Below are positions 16,527-25,490 of a stretch of DNA of 64,000 nt, one piece after another. Origin of the DNA: Natronoarchaeum philippinense (GTDB lineage: Archaea > Halobacteriota > Halobacteria > Halobacteriales > Natronoarchaeaceae); NCBI RefSeq assembly GCF_900215575.1, contig NZ_OBEJ01000003.1, forward strand, positions 310,001 through 374,000. Reading direction: 5' to 3'. The notes below the pieces were generated by a model that saw only the letters and a list, made by a program, of their open reading frames with translations, was not told where the DNA came from and did no database searches. A program made the translations under genes and the position numbers. How positions within the stretch are numbered: the stretch's first letter is position 1; each line of letters opens with the position of its first letter.

Positions 16527-18707
16527 CTACGGCCGCGGCGGCTCGCCGTCGTACTTTTGGTGGTCGTTGTAGAAGTTCAGCATCGCAAACTTGAGTTTCT
16601 CGGGATCGACATCGAGCATTTCGTCGCGCTCCTCGGGCGGGAACGCGTCGCGGACGCTGTATTTCCCGAGTTCGCGTTCTTTCTCCTCGGTATACCGAGC
16701 GTCCAGCAGCGCGCGGACGCCGACATCTTCCGGCGAACGCAGCACCCGCCCGAGCGCCTGTCGCGTCTTGCGGATCGTCGGAATCTCGACGGCGTAGCGC
16801 CACCCGGCGTCCGAGACGCCCGCTCGGTCCCCGAAGGAGGCGTCGTAGGCGTCCTGCACGGCGTCGGCCCGGTCGTCGAGATGGGGGTAGGGGACACCGA
16901 CCACGAGGACCGTGTTCGCGTCGTCGCCGTCGAAGCTCACGCCCTCAGCGAGCGTGCCCCACAGCGAGGTCAGCAGGACGCCGTCGTCGCCCTCGGTGAA
17001 CGTCTCGCGTAGCTCCTCGGCGCTTTGGCCCGGTTCGTCGAGATAGCGCGTCGCGTCGATTCCCTGCAGGTGACTGTGGTACCGCTCGGCTTCGCTGTAA
17101 CTCGGGAAGAAGGCGAGCACGTTGCCCGGCGTGAAGCGCACGGCGTCACGGAGCACGTCCGCGACGGCCTGCTGGACCTCGGGATCGCTCCGATCGCTGG
17201 CGAACAGCGGCGGCGTCCCGACGGCGTAGGTCCGCCGATTTTCCTCGGGGAACTGCAGGCCGTAGGCCAGTGTCACCGGATTCGAGAGGCCGAGCACGTC
17301 GGAAAACACGTCGAACGGGCGCAGCGTCGCGCTCATCAGCACGCTGGCGTGGACCTGGTCGAACAGCGTCTCGGTCACCTCGCGGGGGATGCAGTTGTAC
17401 AGTTCGGCGCGGCCGTACACGTCGCCCGTTCCGGCGTCCCGGCGCACCGAGACGACGGGGTACTGTCCGAGCTCGGTCCCCTCGGACATCCACGCGTCCA
17501 GAAACGCGGCGGCCTGTAGCGTCTGGCACTCCTGTCGGGTGCTCGACTCGCCGTTCTTGTAGGCCTCCTCGTAGCGCTCGTCGAGCGTTCGGCCGAGCTT
17601 CTGGGCGGCCTCGATGTCGCCGTCGATCCCCTGCCCGGAGTAGGCCTGCAGGAACGTTCTGGTGAGGTCGTCCCGACCCTCTTCGTTGGCGATCGCAACG
17701 TCCTCCCAGTTTTCGTCGATCTGCTCGCGCCCGCCGAACTGGAAGGAATCGTCGTAGGTCTCGACCAGCGCGTCCCGGAACGCCCCGATCACGTTCTGTG
17801 CGCGCTCTGCGCGAGGCTCGTCCGAATCACGCAACTCGTCGACGGCGGCGTCGAGCGTGTTTTCGGTGAGCGTACGGGTGGCGTGATCGCGGGCAGCACC
17901 CTCAACGTTGTGAGCCTCGTCGAAGACGGTGATCACGTCCTCGGGATCCCGACCGAGCCACCGGAAGAACTGCTCGCGGATCATCGGATCCAGTAGGTGG
18001 TGGTAGTTACAGACGACCAGATCGACGCCCTCGATGCCGTCTTTGAGCAGTTCGTACCCGCAAAAGCCCTGCTCGTGGGCGTGTTCGTAGATCTCCTCGG
18101 GCCGCCGGATGTCCTCGAACAGCCAGTCGTAGAAGGCGTCGGTGTCGCCGGTGAGATTCTTGTAGTAGTAGTCGCAGGTGTTGTTGTCCTCCAAGGCTTC
18201 GACCTGCTCCTCGACGGCGTCGAGTTCGTCCATCACCGCGCTGCGGGCCTCGGCGGCCTGCTCGTCGCCTTCCTGACTGGCTTCCAGCAGTTCCTGCTGA
18301 CGCTTTTCTAACTGCTTTTCGTCGCGTTCGGCGTCGACCAGTTCGTAGGTGTTGTCCCGCAGCACCTGACACTCCTCGTAGTCCACGTCGATGTGGCACA
18401 TCGACCCCTTGCCCTTGAACACGACTGCCCGGATCGGCTCCTGTCGAGTGATCGCACGCGCCTCCCGGACGAACTGGCGCATCTGCTGGTGGACGTTGGT
18501 CGTGATGACGACCGTCTTGTCCTCCTCGCGGGCGTACTCCAGTGCCGGCACCAGCGCCGACAGCGTCTTCCCCGTCCCGCAGGCCCCCTCGAACAGCACG
18601 TCCTGATCGCGCGCGAGGGCGTTGTGGATGCGGTCCATCGCCTCCCGCTGGTTCTCGTAGGGCTCGTCGTAGGGGAAAAACCGCATGTACCCGTTGGTTT
18701 CGGCCAC
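16527..18707 (-). CDS. XPD/Rad3-type ATP-dependent DNA helicase
   Basis: Superfamily 2 helicase (726 aa) of the XPD/DinG group, unwinding DNA in repair. Walker A is GACGTGKT (residues 41-48) and the Walker B box is DEAH. Cysteines for the 4Fe-4S cluster occur at SMCHID, EECQVL, NNTCDYY and GFCGYEL, as in XPD. C-terminal motifs include SATLRPFD, LLTSLWGTLAEGVSF and the motif VI segment RQALGRVLRSPEDVG. The start at ATG 18707 gives the usual QREAMDRI N-terminal Q-like region. It is convergent with the vapC gene. Confidence 0.9.
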   Translation of the reverse strand: MAETNGYMRFFPYDEPYENQREAMDRIHNALARDQDVLFEGACGTGKTLSALVPALEYAREEDKTVVITTNVHQQMRQFVREARAITRQEPIRAVVFKGKGSMCHIDVDYEECQVLRDNTYELVDAERDEKQLEKRQQELLEASQEGDEQAAEARSAVMDELDAVEEQVEALEDNNTCDYYYKNLTGDTDAFYDWLFEDIRRPEEIYEHAHEQGFCGYELLKDGIEGVDLVVCNYHHLLDPMIREQFFRWLGRDPEDVITVFDEAHNVEGAARDHATRTLTENTLDAAVDELRDSDEPRAERAQNVIGAFRDALVETYDDSFQFGGREQIDENWEDVAIANEEGRDDLTRTFLQAYSGQGIDGDIEAAQKLGRTLDERYEEAYKNGESSTRQECQTLQAAAFLDAWMSEGTELGQYPVVSVRRDAGTGDVYGRAELYNCIPREVTETLFDQVHASVLMSATLRPFDVFSDVLGLSNPVTLAYGLQFPEENRRTYAVGTPPLFASDRSDPEVQQAVADVLRDAVRFTPGNVLAFFPSYSEAERYHSHLQGIDATRYLDEPGQSAEELRETFTEGDDGVLLTSLWGTLAEGVSFDGDDANTVLVVGVPYPHLDDRADAVQDAYDASFGDRAGVSDAGWRYAVEIPTIRKTRQALGRVLRSPEDVGVRALLDARYTEEKERELGKYSVRDAFPPEERDEMLDVDPEKLKFAMLNFYNDHQKYDGEPPRP

Positions 18708-18838
18708 GACAGGTTCGTGGGTCCCGATCTACCAAAAGGGTTCGGCTGGGGGCGCTCGCGAACGCTCGACGCCGCCCTCTCGCGGACGACGCCGCGGCGT
18801 CACGCCGCTATTAGTCCCCGGCGTCCGTACGCTCGCCC

Positions 18839-19111
18839 GTGACAGAACGCGTTCGGCTCGACGACTGGGACGAGGTGTGCGACGCGTTGCGCCGGTTCGG
18901 CGAACCCGGCGACGTGACCGTCGGCGACGACCGACTCCGGATCGAGTTCGGATCCGCACGCGTCGAGGTATCTCGGGACGGGCGCGTGAAGACGGGAATG
19001 GCGCTCCACGACTTCGAGCGGGAGGGCGCGGCGGAACTCGTCGTGGACCACGACGCCGGGACGCTCACGCTCGACGCCGACGACGTGAGCTACACGTTCA
19101 GGCGCCCGTAG
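18839..19111 (+). CDS. Conserved haloarchaeal hypothetical protein
   Basis: A 90-aa protein from GTG 18839, divergent from the XPD-like helicase. It has one N-terminal helix (DDWDEVCDALRRFG) followed by several short beta strands with alternating charged residues (DRLRIEFGSARVEVSRDG), suggesting a small alpha/beta fold. No signal peptide, metal site or known motif is visible. Codon use matches its neighbours. The function is unknown. Confidence 0.6.
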   Translation: MTERVRLDDWDEVCDALRRFGEPGDVTVGDDRLRIEFGSARVEVSRDGRVKTGMALHDFEREGAAELVVDHDAGTLTLDADDVSYTFRRP

Positions 19112-19142
19112 CTTTACCCTGCCCCTCGCGCTACTGGAGGAT

Positions 19143-20606
19143 ATGCGTAACAGGCTGCTGAACCGCTTTCGCGGGGGCGTCCGGTGGCTTCGCCGACGCC
19201 TCGGCCGAGCGATCCGCGGAGGACGCCTCCGTCTCGAGGAGACCACCACTCTCGTACACGTCTCCATCCTGCTGTTTGTCCCGGTTGTCGTCGGGCTGCT
19301 CACCTACCTCTCGACGCAACTGGACTACCTTTCTTTCTTCCTGTTCCCGCCGCTGGCCGCCGGTACGTACGCGCTGTTTGCGAATCCCGAGCACGAAGCC
19401 GCCTCGCCGGTCCGGTTCGTCGCGGGGCTGACCGCGGGCGCCGTTTGCGCGTGGATCGCGGTCGGGGTGGCCGTCGTCGTCATCTACCCGGACCAGCCGG
19501 CCGCAGCGATCGAAGTCGACGCCCCGGGCGCCGCCTTCGCGGTCTTTCTCACGGGCGTCGTCACGTGGGCGCTGGACATAGAGGAGGCCGCCGCGTTCTC
19601 GACGGCGCTGCTCGGCCTGCTGGTCGACCCCGTCAGACAGGCCTCCTTTGTCGCAAGCGTCTTCGTGAGCTCGACCCTCGTCGCCACCGTCTTCGCCGTC
19701 TGGCGCCAGCGGTTCTACAAACAGCGCGCCCGCTACCTCTATGCTTCCACCACGGGCGCCGACAACGTGCTCGTCCCGATCCGCGGCGATCCCGTCGAGG
19801 CGACGACCATGATCGCGGGGCGGATCGCCGCCGCCCACGACGCCGGGAAGGTCGTCCTGCTGGACGTGGTCGAGGAGGACTCGGTTGCGACTGCAGAGCG
19901 GGCACTGCTCGGGAACGGCGCCGACACCGAGACGGCCGTCGACGCCGACGCTGACGCGGGCGGAGGCGGGGCGGCGCCGGCGCTCGAAGCGACGGTCGCA
20001 GACTTAGAGCAGTTAGCCGACCGGGTCGAGACCGTCCTCGACGTTCCCTGCGAGGTGATCGTCGCCCCGAGCGGCGGGTCGCCGGCGACGACGGTACGGC
20101 GGGTCGCCGACGAGGCCAACTGCGATCTGATCGCCGCGCCCTACGAGACCGAGGACGGCGAGGTGACGCCGTACGTCGAGCGCTTGCTGGCGGCGCGGAT
20201 GGACGTTCTCGTCCACCGGTCCTGCGACGGGCGAACGGACTGGCGGCGGATCACGGTCCCCGTCAGGCGTGCCGGTGACACCGCACATGCCATGATCGAC
20301 TTCGCCTGCCGACTTGCCGGAGACATCGGCCGCGTGAGCGTCGCCCACTGCATCGACGCCGAGGCCCAGCGGCGCACGGCCGACGAGATGCTGGCGAACC
20401 TCGCCGAAACGCCGGACTGCGACATCGAGACGCGCGTTCCGAAGGCGTCGATCGAGCGCTTCCTCCGCCAAGTCGCGCCGGCGACTGATCTCGTCGTCGT
20501 CGGTGCGAGCCGCGATCGCAGTACCGCCTCCCGGTTGGTGTCGCCGCCGACGTTCGAGCGCATCGACGATCTCGATACCGATCTCGCAATCGTGGCCCAC
20601 CGGTGA
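19143..20606 (+). CDS. HPP membrane domain fused to tandem universal stress (Usp) domains
   Basis: A 487-aa protein. The N-terminal part has four or five membrane helices (residues about 40-185) with the HPP-family segment FFLFPPLAAGTYALFANPEHEAASP; the rest is two UspA-like domains (about 205-345 and 355-487). The second retains DLVVVGASRDRSTASRL, close to the nucleotide-loop pattern G-x2-G/S-x9-G/S. Between them lies a linker rich in Ala, Asp and Gly. HPP proteins have been linked to nitrite transport in plant plastids, but the substrate here is unknown. It starts 31 bases after the preceding gene. Confidence 0.8.
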   Translation: MRNRLLNRFRGGVRWLRRRLGRAIRGGRLRLEETTTLVHVSILLFVPVVVGLLTYLSTQLDYLSFFLFPPLAAGTYALFANPEHEAASPVRFVAGLTAGAVCAWIAVGVAVVVIYPDQPAAAIEVDAPGAAFAVFLTGVVTWALDIEEAAAFSTALLGLLVDPVRQASFVASVFVSSTLVATVFAVWRQRFYKQRARYLYASTTGADNVLVPIRGDPVEATTMIAGRIAAAHDAGKVVLLDVVEEDSVATAERALLGNGADTETAVDADADAGGGGAAPALEATVADLEQLADRVETVLDVPCEVIVAPSGGSPATTVRRVADEANCDLIAAPYETEDGEVTPYVERLLAARMDVLVHRSCDGRTDWRRITVPVRRAGDTAHAMIDFACRLAGDIGRVSVAHCIDAEAQRRTADEMLANLAETPDCDIETRVPKASIERFLRQVAPATDLVVVGASRDRSTASRLVSPPTFERIDDLDTDLAIVAHR

Positions 20607-20711
20607 GCGACCTTGACTCGTCCGCTCCCGTGACTCTGTCGTCGGAGCGTTCTTCGCGATCGACCGCGCCGCGTTCGACTCCTATATCCGTGCCGTCGCG
20701 TACCGTCGGCT

Positions 20712-21398
20712 ATGGGACTCGTGGCGGAGTTCGACATCCACTGTGAACACCTTCCGGCCGTCGACGCCGCGGCGTCGGTTCCGCCGGCGACGATGGTGCT
20801 CGAACTGCAGTTCAACCACGGGAACCGCCCGGTGTTTCTGCTCACCGTCACCGGCGGTTCGCGAGACGAGATCGAGGCGGCTATCGCCGGTGCCGACGAC
20901 CTGACCGACTGCACGCTGGTCGGGCGGGCCGGCGACACCCGCCGCTACCAGACGCTGCCGGTGTACAGTCTCGAAGAACAGCTCGGCCCGTATCTCGACG
21001 ACCTCTCGGGGTTGAAAGCGCTCGCCACGGCCGACGCCATCATCGAACGCATAGAGGTCACGCCGGACGGCTGGACCCAGACCGGCTGGTTCGCCGACCG
21101 GGAGACGTTCGACGAGTTCCGAACCTTCTGGCAGCGCAACTCCGGCTTCCGTCTGCGACGGCTCACTCGGGACGGAACGCCCGAGCCACCCGGCGACGGG
21201 CTGACCGACCGACAGGACGAGGCGCTACGGACGGCCTACGAGTTGGGCTACTTCGACATCCCACGAGGTGCCTCTCTAGAGGACGTTGCCGCGGAACTCG
21301 ACATCTCGGCGTCGTCGGTCTCCGAACGCCTGCGCCGCGCTCAGACCCGGCTCGTCGAGGAGACGGTCGCCCCGACGTGGCCGCCGCTGCTCGACTGA
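20712..21398 (+). CDS. Bat-type HTH transcriptional regulator
   Basis: A 228-aa haloarchaeal regulator. The first 150 residues form the variable sensor part usual in bacterio-opsin-activator relatives, and the C terminus carries the HTH_10 domain (about 165-220) with the diagnostic LTDRQDEALRTAYELGYFD start and the helix-turn-helix ASLEDVAAELDISASSVSERLRRA. Targets are unknown; the downstream alpha/beta hydrolase in the same direction is a candidate. Confidence 0.85.
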   Translation: MGLVAEFDIHCEHLPAVDAAASVPPATMVLELQFNHGNRPVFLLTVTGGSRDEIEAAIAGADDLTDCTLVGRAGDTRRYQTLPVYSLEEQLGPYLDDLSGLKALATADAIIERIEVTPDGWTQTGWFADRETFDEFRTFWQRNSGFRLRRLTRDGTPEPPGDGLTDRQDEALRTAYELGYFDIPRGASLEDVAAELDISASSVSERLRRAQTRLVEETVAPTWPPLLD

Positions 21399-21488
21399 TT
21401 CGATCGTCCGGCCGCGGTGCTCACTTAAAACGCCGGACGATTGAGAGACAGCCCTACCCGAGTCTGCGACCAATCAGCGTACCCAGCG

Positions 21489-22286
21489 ATGCAGACAACG
21501 ACCACTGACGACGGAACGAGCATCGAGTACGAACGACGCGGCGACGGACGCCCGCTAATCTTGCTCCACGGCGGGATGGCGCCCCGGCAGTACTGGGAGC
21601 CGGTCGTTCCTCACTTCGAGGAGTACGCCGCCGTGATCCCGCAGCGTCCCGGCTTCGGGACTTGCCTCGACGACCCAGCGGAGACGAGCGCGGCCGACAT
21701 CGTCGACCGCGAGGCCGAGTACGTTCGCGCGCTCGTCGACGCCGTCGAGGGGCAGCCGATCCTGCTGGGTCACTCGTTCGGCGCGCTCACCGCGTTCGAG
21801 GCCGCGACGGACGCGCCGATCGAAGCCGTCGTCGGCTACGAACCCGCCGTTCTCCCCGAGGACTATCGCGGGCAGGCAGACCTAGCCGACCGGATGCAAG
21901 CACTTCTCGACGAGGGCGACCGCCGCGAAGCGATCAAACGCTACGTCGAGCAGGTTCTCCACCCGGACGGAATCGACGACCTCGACGCGTGGCTCGCCGA
22001 GTGGCCGGTCTGGCCGGAGTGTGTCGACCTCGCCGAGGAGGTCGTCCGGATGAACCGCGCTGTCGAGCGCTACCGGCTTCCCGATCGGCTGGATGTCGAG
22101 GCGTCGGCGCTCGTCCTGACCGGCACGGACGGTCCGGCGTTCCTCCGCGAGAGCGCCCGCGCCGTCCACGAGGCACTCCCCCACAGCCGCTTCGTCGAGT
22201 TCGACGGCGTCAGTCACAGCGGCCCAGCCGAAGCGCCGGCAACGGTTGCAGCAGCGGTCGAATCGTTCCTCGCCACCCGACGGTAG
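21489..22286 (+). CDS. Alpha/beta hydrolase
   Basis: A 265-aa single-domain hydrolase from ATG 21489. The oxyanion segment LLHGGMAPRQYW (about 27-38), the nucleophile elbow GHSFGA (serine near residue 98), the aspartate region LVLTGTDGP and the C-terminal histidine GVSHSGPAEAP make a complete catalytic triad. The substrate cannot be predicted. A TATA-like CACTTAAAAC lies about 60 bases upstream, indicating its own promoter. An in-frame upstream start would add 16 atypical residues and is not preferred. Confidence 0.85.
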   Translation: MQTTTTDDGTSIEYERRGDGRPLILLHGGMAPRQYWEPVVPHFEEYAAVIPQRPGFGTCLDDPAETSAADIVDREAEYVRALVDAVEGQPILLGHSFGALTAFEAATDAPIEAVVGYEPAVLPEDYRGQADLADRMQALLDEGDRREAIKRYVEQVLHPDGIDDLDAWLAEWPVWPECVDLAEEVVRMNRAVERYRLPDRLDVEASALVLTGTDGPAFLRESARAVHEALPHSRFVEFDGVSHSGPAEAPATVAAAVESFLATRR

Positions 22287-22346
22287 GCGTTCGGTCGCCG
22301 CCGCGCCGCCCAAACTGCTACGACCGTCGCGGCCCATACTCTACGT

Positions 22347-22856
22347 ATGAGCCACACCGAACAGACGGGGCGCTTCGGCCTCTCTGATCTCGACGCACGC
22401 AACCTGCTCGCCCTCGCGGGATTCATCGTCGGCGTCAACGCGGTCGGCGCGGCGCCGTCGGTCGTCGCCGGCGCCGACACCTCGTGGATCGAAGAACCGT
22501 GGTTCTTCCCGCCGACGATCGCCTTTCCGATCGTCTGGACGCTGCTGTTTACCCTCATGGGCGTCGCGCTCTTTCTGGTCTGGCGCCGCGGCACGGACCG
22601 ACGCGCCGTCAAGATCGCGCTGGGCGCCTTCGGCGTCCAGATGGCGCTGAACGTCGCGTGGACGCCGGCGTTTTTCGGCCTACAGATGCCGGGACTCGGG
22701 CTGGCGATCATCGCCGCGCTCTGGGTCGCCATCGTCGGGACGATCGCGGCGTTTGATCGGGTGGACCGGCGCGCAGCGGCGCTGCTGGTGCCCTATCTGG
22801 CGTGGGTGACGTTCGCGGCGGTGCTGAACTACGCGGTCTGGCAGGGGAGCGCGTGA
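22347..22856 (+). CDS. tspO: TspO/MBR family tryptophan-rich sensory protein
   Basis: A 169-aa five-helix membrane protein. Family marks are EEPWFFPPTIAFPIVWTLLF (loop 1 and helix 2), ALNVAWTPAFF, and LVPYLAWVTFAAVLNYAVW at the end. Relatives bind tetrapyrroles or sterols and respond to oxygen or stress; in haloarchaea their role is not settled. It follows the hydrolase by 60 bases in the same direction. Confidence 0.9.
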   Translation: MSHTEQTGRFGLSDLDARNLLALAGFIVGVNAVGAAPSVVAGADTSWIEEPWFFPPTIAFPIVWTLLFTLMGVALFLVWRRGTDRRAVKIALGAFGVQMALNVAWTPAFFGLQMPGLGLAIIAALWVAIVGTIAAFDRVDRRAAALLVPYLAWVTFAAVLNYAVWQGSA

Positions 22857-22934
22857 GTGTCGCGTCGGCGTTTTTCGCTAAGTGTCGTGCGCACGACTGA
22901 GGCGTCGTCTACCTTCTGGGACCGCAGACTTTTG

Positions 22935-22967
22935 AGTAAGGAGGATGTAGTTCACGTAAGGAGGATT
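22935..22967 (+). repeat. Duplicated GTAAGGAGGAT element before the antitoxin gene
   Basis: The 11-base sequence GTAAGGAGGAT occurs twice, about 21 bases apart; the second copy is the SD of the AbrB-type gene with ideal spacing to ATG 22973. The first copy may be a duplication by slippage or half of a binding site for the antitoxin. Confidence 0.45.
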
Positions 22968-22972
22968 TGAAA

Positions 22973-23224
22973 ATGTCTTACGAGGCGACCGTCACGAGCA
23001 AGGGCCAGATCACGATCCCGAAGGAGGTTCGTGAACGGATGGGACTCCATCGCGGCGAGAAAGTCCTGTTCCGGTTCGACGAGGACGGCAGCGTGCGGAT
23101 CGTCGGCGTTCCGAGCGATCCGATGGACCGTCTGGACGAGGCCCAACAGCGCGCGGCACCGTACGACCTCGACGCCCAAGAGCTGATCGAGCGCGAGCGC
23201 GAGCAGTGGAGCCGGTTACGGTGA
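22973..23224 (+). CDS. AbrB/MazE-type antitoxin
   Basis: An 83-aa protein with a swapped-hairpin AbrB DNA-binding domain at its N terminus: EATVTSKGQITIPKEVRERMGL followed by GEKVLFRFDEDGSVRI, the classic pattern. The C-terminal half (EAQQRAAPYDLDAQELI) should bind and block the toxin. ATG 22973 is chosen because of the strong GGAGGAT SD seven bases before it. The stop overlaps the toxin GTG (GTGA). Such antitoxins normally repress their own operon. Confidence 0.88.
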   Translation: MSYEATVTSKGQITIPKEVRERMGLHRGEKVLFRFDEDGSVRIVGVPSDPMDRLDEAQQRAAPYDLDAQELIEREREQWSRLR

Positions 23225-23628
23225 TCTATCTGGACTCGTGGGTCTGGTTGGAGTACGGATTCCGCGGTGAGTCGTGGGAACGAGCGCGCGACGCCATCGA
23301 GGAGGCCCGATCGAACGGCGGCGTCGTTTCGGCGATCGCACTCGCCGAGGTCGACTACATCCTCGCCCGCGATGTCGACCGAGAGGCGGCGGATCTCGTC
23401 ACCGGGGCGATCGAGGGCTTCGACGCCATCGATGTCGTCCCCGTCTCGTCGGAAGTCGCGCTGTACGCCTCGCAGCTGCGATCGAAGTACTATCAGCGCC
23501 GCGAGCGGGAACTCTCCTACGCGGACGCGATCCATCTGGCGACGGCCGCGCTACTGGACTGTACCGTACTCTACACTGGCGACTCGGACTTTGAGGATGT
23601 CGAGGAAGTGGACGCCGTCGTCTACTGA
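23221..23628 (+). CDS. PIN-domain ribonuclease toxin, VapC-like
   Basis: A 135-aa PIN domain beginning at GTG 23221, overlapping the antitoxin stop. Acidic residues of the active site are D5 (IYLDSWVW), E43 (ALAEVDY), D102 ([11 protein letters not shown]) and D121/D123 ([10 protein letters not shown]). It belongs to a different PIN subgroup from the toxin at 16030, so the window has two unrelated pairs. Its end overlaps the convergent rfcS gene by seven bases. Confidence 0.87.
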   Translation: MIYLDSWVWLEYGFRGESWERARDAIEEARSNGGVVSAIALAEVDYILARDVDREAADLVTGAIEGFDAIDVVPVSSEVALYASQLRSKYYQRRERELSYADAIHLATAALLDCTVLYTGDSDFEDVEEVDAVVY

Positions 23629-24620
23629 TCGCCCGCTTCGAGCGCGAGCGACGCCAGCATCGCCTCTAGCTGGACGCGCTCGTTGGCGCCCTCGGTGATG
23701 CGGTAGTCGGCCTCGCCGACGCGGTCCATCAGGCGCACCGCGGCGTCGTCGTCGATGTCGAGATCCCACACCGACCGGTGGAGTTGGTCGATCACGTCGC
23801 CGCCGGCGATCCCCTTGTCGACGAGCAACTCGCGGAGCTTCGAGCGCGCTGCGACGAAGTCGCCGTCGATAGCGGTCTGGATCATCGTCTCGACTTCCTC
23901 CGGGCGGGCCGTCGAGGTGATCTTAAACACCGTCTCCTCGTCGACGGTCTCGCCCATCACCGCGGCGGCCTGCAGGGCGTTGATCGCCTTGCGCATGTCG
24001 CCGTCGGCGGCGTAGGCCAGCGCGTCGACGCCGTCCTGAGTCAGATCGATCTCCTCCTCTGCGGCGACTTTTCGGACCTGTTTCTCGACGGCGTCGTCGG
24101 CAAGCGGCGCGAACCGAAAGACGGCACAGCGCGACTGGATCGGATCGATGATCTGGCTGGAGTAGTTACACGAGAGGATAAAGCGCGTGCTGTTCGAGAA
24201 CTGCTCCATCGTCCGGCGCAGCGCCGACTGGGCGTCGCTGGTCAGCGCGTCGGCCTCGTCCAAGAAGATGATGCGGTAGCTGTAGCCCTGCACCTCGCCG
24301 CCGAAGCTCGATCGCGCGAAGTCCTTGATCCGACCGCGAACCACGTCGATCCCGCGCTCGTCGGAGGCGTTGAGTTCGAGGAAGTTCTGCTCCCAGTCGT
24401 CGCCGTAGATCTCGCGGGCGATGGCCGTGGCCGCAGTGGTTTTCCCGATCCCCGCCTCGCCGGCAAACAAGAGGTTGGGCAGGTCGTCGCGCTCGATGTA
24501 GCTCTGGAGGCGCTCGGTGATCCCGTCCTGCCCGACGATCTCGTCGAGGGTCTGGGGTCGATACTTCTCGGTCCAGACGTCCTGTCGCCCACCCGCCGGC
24601 GCTCCCTCGGCGTCGCTCAT
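23622..24620 (-). CDS. rfcS: Replication factor C small subunit
   Basis: AAA+ clamp-loader subunit (332 aa) that loads the PCNA ring at primer ends. Walker A is GEAGIGKT (residues about 50-57), Walker B is [10 protein letters not shown], the SRC motif with the arginine finger is [10 protein letters not shown], and the N-terminal [14 protein letters not shown] is the RFC box. ATG 24620 gives the standard length; a longer upstream frame is low-complexity and rejected. It is divergent from a small membrane protein. Confidence 0.95.
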   Translation of the reverse strand: MSDAEGAPAGGRQDVWTEKYRPQTLDEIVGQDGITERLQSYIERDDLPNLLFAGEAGIGKTTAATAIAREIYGDDWEQNFLELNASDERGIDVVRGRIKDFARSSFGGEVQGYSYRIIFLDEADALTSDAQSALRRTMEQFSNSTRFILSCNYSSQIIDPIQSRCAVFRFAPLADDAVEKQVRKVAAEEEIDLTQDGVDALAYAADGDMRKAINALQAAAVMGETVDEETVFKITSTARPEEVETMIQTAIDGDFVAARSKLRELLVDKGIAGGDVIDQLHRSVWDLDIDDDAAVRLMDRVGEADYRITEGANERVQLEAMLASLALEAGDQ

Positions 24621-24725
24621 ACCACGTCCCAGTCCCCTCACGGCTATAAAATCCCCGAGAGCGATCCCGCAGCGCCGACCGTTTCGCCGCCCACGCTTTT
24701 GGCCCGACTCGTCGTACGCTTTGCT

Positions 24726-25220
24726 ATGGGTCCCGCGAGCTGGCTTCCTGCTCCGATCGCCGGCGCCGCGACGGCAGCCGCGGCGTACTACCTCGTCGGC
24801 GCGCTCGCGCTGACGCTGTGGCCGGAGTTTTCCGCGACGGCGTCCCGGACGGTCGTCAGGCGACCGGGTCGTGCGCTCGTCTCGGGGGCGTTCGTGATGC
24901 TGCTGGTCTCGGGACTGGCGGTGCTCGCTTTCACCGCCCTGTGGATCGCCGGCCCCTTCGTCGTGTTCGCGCTGGTCTGGCTCCCGCTTGCGCTGCTCGC
25001 ACTGGTGTATGTCACGCTCGGCGTATTCGGCGGCGTCCTCTCGCTGGTCGGCGTCGACAGCCCGTATCCTGCGCTCGCGATCGGCGGCGTCGTTCCGGCG
25101 ACGATCTCGTGGCTCCCCCGCGACGCCGTGATCGACGTGCTCTTTTTGGGTATCCTGACGCTCGGCAGCGGGGCGATGCTGTGGTCGCTCTGGCACCGCC
25201 GACGATCGGTTCCGGAGTAG
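24726..25220 (+). CDS. Predicted four-helix membrane protein
   Basis: A 164-aa protein with four long hydrophobic segments (about residues 10-30, 50-75, 78-110 and 125-155) separated by short polar turns and ending in WHRRRSVPE, so the C terminus is probably cytoplasmic. No catalytic motif is visible. Similar membrane domains occur in archaeal relatives of polymer-forming (bactofilin-like) proteins, but this copy has no soluble domain. Function is unknown. Confidence 0.65.
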   Translation: MGPASWLPAPIAGAATAAAAYYLVGALALTLWPEFSATASRTVVRRPGRALVSGAFVMLLVSGLAVLAFTALWIAGPFVVFALVWLPLALLALVYVTLGVFGGVLSLVGVDSPYPALAIGGVVPATISWLPRDAVIDVLFLGILTLGSGAMLWSLWHRRRSVPE

Positions 25221-25286
25221 CTGCTCCGACGGCTCGCCCGCCCGAGACGCGACACGCTCAAGCCCGTCCCGCCGCTACGCCGATCC

Positions 25287-25484
25287 ATGCAGGTTATCGT
25301 GGACGTCAAGGGCGAGGACACCCACGAGGTCGATCTCTCGGAACCGACCTACGCCGACCTCCTGTCGGCGGTCGATCTGAGTCCGCACGAGGCGTCGGTA
25401 CTGGTCGACGGGAGTCCGGTGCCCGAGGACCAGCCCGTCGAGAGCGACCGGGTGACTGTTCTGCGGCTCATCAAGGGCGGATAG
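25287..25484 (+). CDS. samp2: Ubiquitin-like small archaeal modifier protein (SAMP2-type)
   Basis: A 65-aa beta-grasp protein ending in Gly-Gly, the feature that lets an E1 enzyme (UbaA) adenylate it for attachment to lysines or for sulfur transfer in tRNA thiolation. The body shows ubiquitin-fold strands (MQVIVDVKG, HEVDL, VTVLRLI). Size and sequence resemble SAMP2 of Haloferax, which is also encoded close to an RfcS gene there, as far as I recall. It is convergent with the RIO1 kinase, six bases away. Confidence 0.85.
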   Translation: MQVIVDVKGEDTHEVDLSEPTYADLLSAVDLSPHEASVLVDGSPVPEDQPVESDRVTVLRLIKGG

Positions 25485-25490
25485 CTACGA

